9,357 nucleotides of DNA, taken from Promethearchaeota archaeon. GTDB taxonomy: Archaea; Asgardarchaeota; Lokiarchaeia; Sigyniarchaeales; SOKP01. The stretch lies in NCBI GenBank assembly GCA_019057355.1, contig DXJM01000358.1, positions 1 through 9,357 of the forward strand, given 5' to 3'. Numbering within the stretch: the first letter of the stretch is position 1; every line of letters begins with the position of its first letter. Under the pieces are notes generated by a model. That model did not search any database and was not told where the DNA came from. It saw nothing but the letters and a program-made list of their open reading frames with translations. Shown one piece after another: positions 1-6,252 of the stretch. A program made the translations under genes and the position numbers.

Positions 1-175
1 GATAACGTCCTTCAAGACTTCCGAAGTAATGAAAAAAGCATTATGCATGAAGCATGTCTTGAACTCGGTTACGAGCGAGCCGTCTGATAACCTTAGGGCG
101 GGCCTTTCCTCCACAGGAAAGGTTGATAATTGGAATAAAAGTTGGAATTTTATAGAAAGTACCAAGTTTTTATAA
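1..175 (+). other. GC-richer structured island at window edge; possible ncRNA 3' part or CDS/mobile-element tail
   Basis: The first ~125 bases are clearly richer in G and C than the flanking DNA and hold several pairable arms. TTCAAGAC (11-18) pairs perfectly with GTCTTGAA (56-63). GGTTA (67-71) can pair with TAACC (88-92). CCTTTCCT (103-110) and AGGAAAGG (115-122) form a perfect 8-bp hairpin with a 4-base loop. In an AT-rich genome such islands are often structured RNAs. One + frame is also open from position 2 to a TAA at 173-175 (57 codons, no start inside the window that is clearly used), so this could be the tail of a coding gene cut by the window edge. A transposon end with overlapping RNA would fit both observations, but I recognise neither the RNA nor the peptide, so no function is assigned. 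Confidence 0.35.
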
Positions 176-216
176 ATAATTAGAAGGTTAATCAAATAGG
201 TAATAGTTTATTACAA

Positions 217-229
217 AAATATATAAAAA
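217..229 (+). promoter_or_regulatory. Candidate TATA box for the DJ-1/PfpI gene
   Basis: AAATATATAAAAA is the best TATA-like stretch upstream of the gene that starts at 303. An archaeal start site about 25 bases downstream, near 250, would leave a leader of about 50 bases that contains the GGAGG ribosome-binding site at 289-293. A second AT-rich box at 269-278 would place the start site too close to that site. Sequence pattern only. Confidence 0.35.
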
Positions 230-302
230 AATTCAATTACAATATGCAGTAAACAATAACCGTACTTAATTTAAATAAATAATAAAATGGAGGAAAAATG
301 AA

Positions 303-814
303 ATGAGTAAAAAAATCAGCTTGCTTGCAACGGATGGATATGAAGATCTCGAGCTCCATTATCCCCGATTAAGATTATTGGAAGCAGGTCATAAAACTGA
401 AGTAATAGGACTATCGAAAAAAAAATAAAAGGAAAATGGGGCTATCCATTTATACCAGACTTGTCAATTGAAAATGCAAATTCAGATGATTATGATGGAG
501 TCATCATTCCTGGAGGAACAAAAAATCCAGATTATCTAAGGAGGAGTAAAGATATTCTTCAATTCGTCCATCAAATGAATGATAGTGGCAAATTGGTAGG
601 AGCAATTTGTCATGCAGGGTGGGTTTTGATTTCCGCTAAAATTGTTAAAGGTCGTAAGGCAACGAGTTATTTCGCAATAAAAGATGACATGGTAAATGCG
701 GGGGTAATATTTGAAGACTCTCCTGTAGTAATCCATGAAAATTTAATTACATCGAGAACACCAGAAGATCTCCCTGCTTTTATGAATGCCATACTTAATT
801 TTCTTCAAAAATGA
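303..814 (+). CDS. DJ-1/PfpI family glutamine-amidotransferase-like protein, frameshifted at an A9 run
   Basis: The protein reads MSKKISLLATDGYEDLELHY from the ATG at 303, then meets a stop (426-428) directly after nine A (417-425). The -1 frame continues with a well-conserved PfpI body to 814. Adding one A gives a 170-residue protein, the usual family length. Seen in that corrected protein: the N-terminal GYEDLEL motif with the conserved Glu (E14), the VIIPGG turn, and the nucleophile elbow GAICHAGW with Cys103-His104. Family members include archaeal intracellular protease/deglycase-type enzymes acting on damaged proteins or glycated substrates; the substrate here is unknown. GGAGG at 289-293 lies 9 bases before ATG 303. 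The ATG at 298 is followed by a stop after one codon and is rejected. The break may be a sequencing error, a real mutation or slippage. Family call firm, integrity uncertain. Confidence 0.85.
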
Positions 815-828
815 GTAAAATTTAAAGA

Positions 829-847
829 GGTTGTAAACCCTTTTTTT
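829..847 (+). terminator. Weak hairpin plus T7 run after the DJ-1/PfpI gene
   Basis: GGTT-GTA-AACC (829-839) can form a 4-bp stem and is followed by C and seven T (841-847). Archaeal termination relies mainly on T runs, so this is a plausible terminator between the DJ-1/PfpI gene and the thiolase-like gene. The short stem may be coincidental. Confidence 0.35.
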
Positions 848-877
848 ATCTGGTAGATATATTTTATCCTTGCCACT

Positions 878-2388
878 ATGACGTCTAATCACTTAAACCC
901 AATTATCATTGGAACTTCACAATACACCCAATCAAAGAATGCTCTCGATCCCCTCGATCCTATAGGGATGATGTTAAAAACGTGTCAGGCAGCACTTGAA
1001 GATGCAGGACTTTCAGAAAAAAAATCCCTCCTGGATGCATTATATGTTTCGAATGTTTATTGTCTTGCATATGAAAATGCTCCAGATGAGCTAGCTCAAA
1101 AGCTTGGGATCAATCCCATTCAAAAATTTTACGCTCCAATAGGGGGTAATACTCCCCAAATGCTCATAAATCGAGCAGCTAAATTAATTGAATCAGGGGA
1201 GATTCAATTCATTCTCATTACTGGTGCTGAATCTTGTTATTCCTTATCAAGGAGAAAAAAAAAGAAATCACATTAAATTGGGAAAAAGGATCATCAACAT
1301 CCATCAATAGAGCTTTATTGGAATATGTATCAAATATGAGCCCTTCTGAAAAAACATACAAAATTTTTCAACCTTCTACTGCTTATGCTCTGTTTGAAAC
1401 AGCCTTGAGAGCGCACTCTGGCAGGTCCATTCAAGATCACTTGGAACACATGGGGGATCTTTTTGAACACTTCTCAAGAGTGGCATCAAGAAATCCCCTT
1501 GCATGGTCTCGTGAATTCCTTACTAAAAAAGAAATCACCACTCAATCTTCAGATAATCGCATTATCAACCATCCATATTTAAAGAACCTTGTTGCCAATC
1601 CATATGTTGACCAAGCGGCAGCAATCGTGATGACAAGCGAGAAAAATGCCGAAAAACAAGGTGTTGATATAAAAAATTGGGTTTATCCAATGGGGGGCGC
1701 AGATCTTTCAAATATTCAAGATCTATCGCGAAGACCTCTGCTTTATGATTCACCTGCCATAAAAGAAGCCTCTAAAATTGCACTGAAGCAATCGGGACTA
1801 TCTCTACAAGATATCAATGGTTTTGATCTTTATAGTTGCTTTCCGTGTATGGTTGATATCGCGCGAGATGAAATCGGGATTTCTGATGGTGATCCCCGAC
1901 CTTTGACATTGACAGGAGGCCTTTCCTTTTTTGGAGCTCCTTTTAATAATTATTCTATGCATGCAATAGTCACTGGAATTCAAATGATTCGTAAAAATTC
2001 TTCATTAAATCTCATGATCACTGCGAATGGTGGTTATAATGAAAAACAATCAATAGGGATTTATGGAAAGAGCCCCCCCCTAATCCCTTGGAATGAAATC
2101 AATGTTGAGGTTATACAAAGCTCAATCCTTGCAGAAATCTTACCCAAACCAATTCAAAAAGCAAATGGTTTTATCACGATAGAAGCATATATGTTTTATT
2201 ATGATAGAAATAATGAACCTACAAGAGGACTTGTCATTGGAAGATTAGAGGGAAACGAACGCGCACTTGCATTTATCGATGCTGAAAAAAATGCATTAAA
2301 ACAACTAATAGACACTGATATTGTTGGAAAAATATATCCAATAAAGTATGATGATAGAAAAAAACTCAATACTATAATTCTTTCATGA
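878..2388 (+). CDS. Thiolase-like protein (SCP2-thiolase / TLP1 type, annotated as acetyl-CoA acetyltransferase), frameshifted at an A9 run
   Basis: The N-terminal part is read from ATG 878 to a stop at 1274-1276, just after nine A (1255-1263). The rest is in the -1 frame and ends at 2388. One added A gives a continuous protein of about 503 residues, the normal size of this family. Seen in corrected numbering: PIIIGTSQYTQ near the N-terminus, GGNTPQ (89-94) where classical thiolases carry the nucleophilic Cys, ITGAES, DLYSCFP (317-323), GGLSFFGAPFNNYSMHA (347-363) and ANGGYNEKQSIGIYG (383-397). The last ~80 residues match the extra C-terminal domain of thiolase-like protein type 1 (VIGRLEG and following). 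Because the Cys at GGNTPQ is absent, classical acetyl transfer is doubtful, as known for TLP1-type proteins. No Shine-Dalgarno site is visible before ATG 878, so translation may be leaderless. No DUF35 or acyl-CoA partner gene lies nearby. Confidence 0.8.
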
Positions 2389-2428
2389 TTTACCATTAAT
2401 AATCATGAGGCATCTAGATGGTTAGGAC

Positions 2429-2445
2429 ATTTCGAATCACGAAAT
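2429..2445. repeat. Inverted repeat between convergent genes
   Basis: ATTTCG (2429-2434) and CGAAAT (2440-2445) form a perfect 6-bp arm pair around AATCA. It lies in the 75-base gap between the ends of the thiolase-like gene and the convergent regulator, so a hairpin at transcript ends is plausible. There is no clear T run next to it, which weakens a terminator call. Confidence 0.4.
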
Positions 2446-2463
2446 CATTGGATAAAAAAGGTA

Positions 2464-3330
2464 TCATTTCCTGGTTTCAATTATTTTAAAAATTTTTTCA
2501 AAATCAGATAAATTGAATGGCTTGAGGATGTAACCATCAGCACCAGTTTCTTTAAGATTTTCTTCAACTTCACTCCCGGTCATTGCCGTTAAGAAAAATA
2601 CGGGAATGTTCCCATACCTGCTATCAGATTTAATTGTCTTGCAAATATCATAGCCAGAAATATCCGGCAATAGGATGTCTAAAAGAATGACCTTAGGGCT
2701 GGAATTCTTGAGGACTTCAATACCTTTCGCCCCGCTGATGACACCCTTGCAGCTATAGCCCTTGCTCTCAACAAGACTGGTAATTAGACGGATTGTGATC
2801 AGGTCATCCTCAATGAGCAGGATATCATATTCTGGAGCCTGAACCCGAATATCATCCAGAAATTCAATTATTTTACTTTCAAGCAATATGCTCTGTTCAA
2901 ATATATTTTTCACCGTAGATCTAACATTTTCACTGAGTTTTTCTTTATAGGTTTCCAATAATAATTGTGAGTATCCTTTTATTGAAGTTAAAGGTTCTTT
3001 TAACGCATGAGAAATATTTGATATTGTCTGAGGGTTAAGTCGGTTCATGTTAGCATTCCCATGTAATTGATCGTTAATAAAAAGCTTCACGCTATCCCTG
3101 ATTAATTTTGAAATGGTAGTATAATTGCTTTTATTTATGAAATCCTGCCATTCATTCTTCGTTTCCTCTGATATATAGAGCGATATGCGTTCCTTGTCTC
3201 GATCATAGATCTTCTCGCCCTTTTGCCATTTCTTAAAGCCCTCTGTTACAATACCTCTCCACACGGCATACTTTCCAGTCTCCTTTTCGTACCTTTTCAT
3301 TTCTTCTTTTTTTTCTTCATCATCAACCAT
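2464..3330 (-). CDS. RHH - HisKA-like - receiver domain signalling regulator (copy 1)
   Basis: This 288-residue protein has three recognisable parts. Residues ~47-87 (ERISLYISEETKNEWQ to the helix ending SVKLFIN) have the strand-helix-helix pattern of CopG/MetJ-type RHH DNA-binding domains. Residues ~102-162 look like histidine-kinase dimerisation helices, with the H-box ISHALKEPLTSIKGY and candidate phosphoacceptor His108. Residues ~168-285 are a receiver domain with acidic pocket E174/D175/D176, phosphoacceptor Asp218 in ILLDILLPD, Thr248 and Lys270 (ILKPF). No HATPase domain is present, so it cannot phosphorylate itself as an ordinary kinase would. An N-terminal block, ETGKYAVWRG, is shared with the divergent paralog starting at 3787. 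The role is inferred: a DNA-binding phosphorelay or dimeric response regulator. It starts at ATG 3330, with GGAG about 12 bases upstream. Transcribed away from its paralog and towards the thiolase-like gene. Confidence 0.85.
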   Translation of the reverse strand: MVDDEEKKEEMKRYEKETGKYAVWRGIVTEGFKKWQKGEKIYDRDKERISLYISEETKNEWQDFINKSNYTTISKLIRDSVKLFINDQLHGNANMNRLNPQTISNISHALKEPLTSIKGYSQLLLETYKEKLSENVRSTVKNIFEQSILLESKIIEFLDDIRVQAPEYDILLIEDDLITIRLITSLVESKGYSCKGVISGAKGIEVLKNSSPKVILLDILLPDISGYDICKTIKSDSRYGNIPVFFLTAMTGSEVEENLKETGADGYILKPFNLSDFEKIFKIIETRK

Positions 3331-3710
3331 TAACCGCTCATTCTCCGATCTATCACTACTATTTTGGTCAATTCTTATCGGTTAAGCTTCATGCTTGCTG
3401 GGTTTTAAGTTTCCTGCTAAGGTTAATTTTTCATCTATCTAAAAATAAATTCTAAATTTTAAGGTATAACCAATTGATAAAACAATTATAAAAAAACTAT
3501 AATTTAAATTCTTCCCAGTTTTTTACAGTTGAAATCTCATTTCTTATTTAATGATATCATTTTCTCGAAATATTTTTTTAATATCTCATGTCAATACAAC
3601 ACGATTTTATTAATCTAATCTTACCTAAATATATTAAAAAAAAATATGAATCAGAATCAATAATTTTTATATAACAACAAAAACAAATCATTTAGTAGCA
3701 CGAAATTTTT

Positions 3711-3717
3711 TTTATAT
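3711..3717 (+). promoter_or_regulatory. Candidate TATA box for the rightward RHH-HisKA-receiver gene
   Basis: TTTATAT follows a T-rich run. A start site about 25 bases downstream, near 3740, would give a leader of about 45 bases that includes the GGGGG/GATGAT ribosome-binding region at 3771-3780. Pattern only. Confidence 0.4.
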
Positions 3718-3742
3718 CAAAAAAAAGATTTTTAAGAACCTT

Positions 3743-3760
3743 ATATTGGCGTGACAATAT
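3743..3760. promoter_or_regulatory. Palindromic operator candidate ATATTG-N6-CAATAT
   Basis: Two perfect 6-base arms are separated by GCGTGA, an 18-base site. It sits just downstream of the predicted TATA box, over or next to the expected transcription start, and ends 26 bases before ATG 3787. This is a typical place for a repressor site. Neighbouring RHH proteins bind paired half-sites as dimers of dimers, so autoregulation is a reasonable guess. No second copy was found before the leftward gene. Confidence 0.4.
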
Positions 3761-3786
3761 GACCTTAAAAGGGGGATGATGGTCTA

Positions 3787-4668
3787 ATGATTGGAGGAAA
3801 TGAAAAAGATCTCGAAGAAGAAATAGAAAAAACAGAAGAAATGGAGATTTACGAAAGAGAAACAGGAAAATACGCGGTTTGGAGGGGAGCAGTAACAGAA
3901 GCATTCAAAAAATGGCAAAAAGGAGAAAAGATCTACGATCGAGACAAGGAACGCATTTCACTTTACGTATCCGAGGAAACAAAAAACCAATGGCAGAATT
4001 TTATAAAAGAAAAAAATTATTCAACCATTTCAAAATTAATAAGAGAGAGTGTCAATTATTTTATCGAAAAATATTCCGAAAAAGGAGGAAATGAATTATT
4101 AAAACTAAATGGTCAAATATTATCCGGTATCTCGCATGCCCTAAAAGAACCTCTTACTACGATTAAAGGATTCAGTCAATTATTACTAGAAGCTTATAAA
4201 GATGAATTGAGTGATGATGTTCTTTCCACAATTCAGAATATCTTTGAACAGAGCATATTGCTCGAAAATAAAATAATCAATATTTTAGATGATATTAAAG
4301 TCGAGCATGATACTGTTGACATTTTATTAATTGAGGACGATTTAGCCACTATAAGGTTATTAAAAAGTTATTTTGAAAGTCGGGGTTATAGCTGCAAGGG
4401 AGTCATCAGCGGGACGAAAGGGATAGAAGAATTAAAAAATATTACTCCGAACGTGATTCTTTTAGACGTCATATTGCCCGATGTCTCGGGGTATGATTTA
4501 TGCAAAATGATTAAGTCAGATAAAAAGTTAAAAAACATTCTGCTTTATCTCCTGACCGCAATCCCAGGTTCCGAGGTAAAAAAGAATTTCGCTGAAACGG
4601 GTGCTGATGGTTACATCCTCAAGCCATTCAATCTCTCTGATTTTGAGGTATTGTTTGAAGAATTATGA
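3787..4668 (+). CDS. RHH - HisKA-like - receiver domain signalling regulator (copy 2)
   Basis: A 293-residue paralog of the divergent gene at 2464-3330, alignable over nearly its whole length. It starts with an acidic segment unlike copy 1, then the shared block ETGKYAVWRGAVTEAFKKWQ. An RHH-like domain spans residues ~55-95, beginning ERISLYVSEETKNQWQ. HisKA-like helices span ~110-172 with H-box ISHALKEPLTTIKGF and candidate His117. The receiver domain spans ~177-290 with E183/D184/D185, phosphoacceptor Asp227 (ILLDVILPD), Thr257 and Lys279 (ILKPF). No ATP-binding kinase domain follows, so phosphate must come from another kinase or a small donor. ATG 3787 is preferred because the ATGs at 3776 and 3779 meet a stop at once. 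GGGGG lies 11 bases upstream. It probably sits in the cytoplasm and binds DNA as a dimer; target genes are unknown. Confidence 0.87.
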   Translation: MIGGNEKDLEEEIEKTEEMEIYERETGKYAVWRGAVTEAFKKWQKGEKIYDRDKERISLYVSEETKNQWQNFIKEKNYSTISKLIRESVNYFIEKYSEKGGNELLKLNGQILSGISHALKEPLTTIKGFSQLLLEAYKDELSDDVLSTIQNIFEQSILLENKIINILDDIKVEHDTVDILLIEDDLATIRLLKSYFESRGYSCKGVISGTKGIEELKNITPNVILLDVILPDVSGYDLCKMIKSDKKLKNILLYLLTAIPGSEVKKNFAETGADGYILKPFNLSDFEVLFEEL

Positions 4669-4952
4669 TTTCTCAAGTCTTTCATTCCTGAATATCTCTT
4701 TTTTTTAAAATCTTTCATCTTTAAAAGAAAAATTTTAATTCTAAAAATTAGGAATATGGAATAACTTCAGATAGATTGAAGAATTAATTATTAAGATTTT
4801 TTTTATTGTAAAAGTCAAAAAAAATAGAAAAAAGATCTAAAAAAAATGCTAAAGATCAGATCTAATTATGGCTTAATCGAAACATGGATAAAAAAAAAAG
4901 CAAATAGTATAAAATCCATCTCTTAGCATTAAGTAAGGCAAGATGTGGTTTA
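4669..4952. other. AT-rich gap between convergent transcription units with T and A runs
   Basis: No gene is seen. The + strand has T runs at 4699-4706 and 4797-4804, suitable as T-rich terminators for the RHH-HisKA-receiver gene. An A10 run at 4890-4899 reads as T10 on the minus strand and lies downstream of the minus-strand tRNA-Lys, so it could end that transcript. The short word AGATCTAA occurs twice between 4834 and 4866; I see no function in it. Confidence 0.45.
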
Positions 4953-5026
4953 CGGGCTATGAGGGATTCGAACCCCCGACCGTCAGGTTAAGAGCCTGCT
5001 GCGCTACCTGCCTGCGCCAATAGCCC
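4953..5026 (-). tRNA. tRNA-Lys(CTT)
   Basis: A full cloverleaf is readable on the minus strand: acceptor GGGCTAT/ATAGCCC, D stem GCGC/GCGC, anticodon loop CTCTTAA with anticodon CTT (4992-4990), T stem GGGGG/CCCTC with loop TTCGAAT, and discriminator G. The anticodon stem GCAGG/CCTGA has a G-A mismatch at 27-43. No intron is present and CCA is not encoded. The gene lies 34 bases downstream of tRNA-Ser(TGA) on the same strand, so the two may be transcribed together. Confidence 0.95.
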
Positions 5027-5106
5027 ACAAGTTTCTATTGAATATCACCATATTCTCAAGCGCAGATGGAGGGACTCGAACCCCCGAGCGCTTACGCGCA
5101 CCGGCT

Positions 5107-5137
5107 TTCTTGCCATGTTTTAATTTACACGTGATGT
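5107..5137 (-). other. tRNA-Ser(TGA) anticodon-loop intron (37/38)
   Basis: A 31-base intron at the canonical archaeal position. The splice bulges are AG|A on the 5' side and AA|A on the 3' side, separated by the 4-bp helix CTTG/CAAG and closed by the anticodon stem. CGTGT/ACATG inside the intron can form a further stem. Confidence 0.85.
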
Positions 5138-5152
5138 CTCAAGGCCGGCGTC

Positions 5153-5176
5153 TTTAGCGCACCTAAGATAAATGCT
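5153..5176 (-). other. tRNA-Ser(TGA) D-arm intron candidate (22/23)
   Basis: A 24-base insertion between the D loop and the 3' side of the D stem. TGGT pairs with GCTA (two wobble pairs), bulges are AA|A and AA|G, and GCATTT/AGGTGC forms the inner stem. TAAAG occurs at both ends, so the exact register could shift by a base or so. Confidence 0.65.
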
Positions 5177-5379
5177 TTACCAGCTAGGCTACATCTGCTT
5201 TTGAAAAAGTAATATAGGTTAAACTATTTTCCAATGCTAGATATATGAAATCATTTTTGATATTTTATTTTTACGAAATGACAATTTCACCCAGTTATTA
5301 AAGGGCAATATTTTAATAAAATAATGATTTCCTTATTTCACATCTCTTAATATAGAATTCTTTCCCAAATCAACGAAAA

Positions 5380-5390
5380 CTATAAATTTT
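5380..5390 (+). promoter_or_regulatory. Candidate TATA box for the JAMM/MPN gene
   Basis: CTATAAATTTT fits an archaeal TATA box. A start site near 5410 would put the AGAGGT ribosome-binding sequence (5431-5436) within the leader. This argues that translation starts around 5440-5450 rather than at the first TTG codon at 5553. Confidence 0.4.
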
Positions 5391-5444
5391 ATCATGTTAT
5401 AGATTAAATTGAGATTATCATAAACAAGAAAGAGGTCTTGCAAA

Positions 5445-5933
5445 ATTAGCTCTAAAAGTGCCGAAAATTTCAGGTATTTAATACCCCAAAAATTATTTGA
5501 TGAACTTACTCAAAAGGCAAAAGAAGAATTACCCTATATCATTCATGGTTGGTTGTTTGCCGATAGGAAGGAAAATTTTGGAATCGTAACCAAGTATGTA
5601 ATGAATCCTGATCTTCGAAAAACAAAAGTTCACGTGAAACCACGTAGTTGGATGAGATATAAAAAATCTAAGATATATAACATGCGTAAATTTAAACAAG
5701 AACTTGGCGTGGATATTGCTTGGCAATTTCACACCCATCCATCGGGCAATGAAAAATTACACAATATTGACAAGCGGATCCTTAAATATTTAAGCAATGG
5801 TGTGATGATCATTGTCGTTCCTCCAATTGAAGAAAAGGGTCAAAAAGGTCACGTAGTGGGCTGGTATTACGATAAAAGATATACAAAGAAACCTATTGTT
5901 GAAAAAATGGTATTTGAAATCATAACAGAATAA
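5445..5933 (+). CDS. JAMM/MPN (JAB)-like domain protein, possibly inactive; start uncertain
   Basis: The body matches a single MPN/JAB domain. It has helix LFDELTQKAKEELPY, strand IIHGWLF, and the metal site FHTHPSGNEKLHNID with His96, His98 and Asp109 as zinc ligands (numbering from 5445), then strand VMIIVVPP. In active JAMM proteases a Glu precedes the GxL strand, and a Ser stands three residues before the Asp. Here those positions appear to be Ile and His, so metal binding may remain while isopeptidase activity is doubtful. Asgard archaea use JAMM enzymes in ubiquitin removal, but no ubiquitin, E1 or E2 gene lies nearby. The frame is open from 5424 and has no ATG, GTG or TTG before TTG 5553, which would cut off the first helix. 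ATT 5445, 8 bases after AGAGGT, is the best guess (162 residues); a frameshift near the start is the alternative. Confidence 0.7.
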   Translation: MSSKSAENFRYLIPQKLFDELTQKAKEELPYIIHGWLFADRKENFGIVTKYVMNPDLRKTKVHVKPRSWMRYKKSKIYNMRKFKQELGVDIAWQFHTHPSGNEKLHNIDKRILKYLSNGVMIIVVPPIEEKGQKGHVVGWYYDKRYTKKPIVEKMVFEIITE

Positions 5934-6061
5934 TGCAAGGGGTTTTTTATGTTCTTTATCTTGTCTAAAACATTCCACCAGCATGATAAAATATTAAAAC
6001 TTTCAAACTTTATATTCAAATTATAAGGTTTCTACTCTATTAGATCATGAAACTTTTTCAA

Positions 6062-6144
6062 GCAAGCGTCGCTTAGCTTGGTAGAGCGCTGGATTGCTAA
6101 TCCAGTATCCAATGGATTCGTGGGTTCGAATCCCACCGCTTGCG
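6062..6144 (+). tRNA. tRNA-Ser(GCT)
   Basis: Acceptor GCAAGCG/CGCTTGC, D stem GCT/AGC, anticodon stem CTGGA/TCCAG with loop TTGCTAA and anticodon GCT. A long variable arm (ATCC-AAT-GGAT), T arm GTGGG-TTCGAAT-CCCAC and discriminator G complete it. This is an intact 83-base class II serine tRNA without intron; CCA is not encoded. It is 18 bases upstream of tRNA-Val on the same strand, so co-transcription is likely. Confidence 0.96.
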
Positions 6145-6185
6145 TGTCTTTTAAACTCATAGGAGCCTGTGGTCTAGTGGTTATG

Positions 6186-6212
6186 ACTCGTTTGTTAAAA
6201 AACGAGTAATAA
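6186..6212 (+). other. tRNA-Val(TAC) D-arm intron
   Basis: A 27-base intron. Its 7-bp hairpin CTCGTTT/AAACGAG sits directly on the BHB, which is formed by helix GTTA/TAAT with bulges TG|A and AA|A. Other registers (shift of one or two bases) give the same mature tRNA, but only this one yields the BHB. Confidence 0.78.
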
Positions 6213-6222
6213 ACGTCGCGCT

Positions 6223-6252
6223 TGCTTGTAATATGCAATTGCATGCCGCGAG
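6223..6252 (+). other. tRNA-Val(TAC) anticodon-loop intron (33/34)
   Basis: A 30-base intron at a non-canonical position that splits the anticodon from U33. CGCG of the anticodon stem (6217-6220) pairs with CGCG in the intron (6247-6250), leaving 3-base bulges CT|T and AG|T. The intron also contains the 12-base palindrome ATGCAATTGCAT (6233-6244). Confidence 0.8.

Larger units (their letters stand above)
3331..3786. promoter_or_regulatory. Divergent intergenic region between the two RHH-HisKA-receiver genes
   Basis: These 456 bases hold no convincing gene. They are very AT-rich and contain promoters for both flanking genes. For the rightward gene a TATA box (TTTATAT, 3711-3717) and a palindrome near the expected start site are visible. 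For the leftward gene the TATA box is less clear; CTTAAA-type sequence on the minus strand around 3397-3406 is one candidate. TAACCG (3331-3336) and CGGTTA (3379-3384) form a widely spaced inverted repeat just upstream of the leftward start codon. Since both flanking proteins carry an RHH domain, autoregulation here is plausible but not shown. Confidence 0.5.
5061..5198 (-). tRNA. tRNA-Ser(TGA) with two introns
   Basis: Acceptor GCAGATG/CATCTGC, discriminator G, T arm GGGGG-TTCGAGT-CCCTC and a long variable arm (GCGC-GTAA-GCGC) identify a class II tRNA. The anticodon stem CCGGC/GCCGG and loop CTTGAGA give anticodon TGA, hence Ser; G73 agrees, while archaeal Leu has A73. Two insertions interrupt it. 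A 31-base canonical intron (5137-5107) follows position 37: CTTG (32-35) pairs with CAAG, leaving 3-base bulges AGA and AAA, a standard BHB. A 24-base insertion in the D arm (about 5176-5153) is flanked by bulges AAA and AAG around helix TGGT/GCTA, with inner helix GCATTT/AGGTGC. Removing both leaves 83 bases. The D stem then keeps one C-A mismatch, so the D-arm boundaries are less certain than the anticodon ones. CCA is not encoded. Confidence 0.92.

Noticed and set aside
298..306. ATG at 298 as start of the DJ-1/PfpI gene
   Set aside because: Followed after one codon by TGA and only 4 bases from GGAGG; ATG 303 is in the right frame and spacing.
2071..2078. C8 run in the thiolase-like gene as another frameshift site
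   Set aside because: The frame stays open and the family pattern continues on both sides, so no shift is needed.
2411..2420. 10-bp palindrome CATCTAGATG between convergent genes
   Set aside because: Short, no promoter beside it, no repeat elsewhere in the window; likely chance.
3692..3904. Minus-strand open frame opposite the start of the rightward regulator
   Set aside because: Low-complexity Leu/Phe-rich antisense of an A-rich coding region; no independent support.
5152..5176. Splicing the Ser D-arm insertion after TAAAGC, using helix TTTA/TAAA
   Set aside because: The 4-bp helix is perfect but the order of bulges and helices does not match a BHB; the TGGT/GCTA version does.
6221..6225. 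Reading the Val tRNA loop as CTTGC, anticodon TGC (Ala)
   Set aside because: No G3-U70 pair, loop cannot close without splicing, and the BHB at 33/34 gives a perfect Val(TAC) arm with A73.
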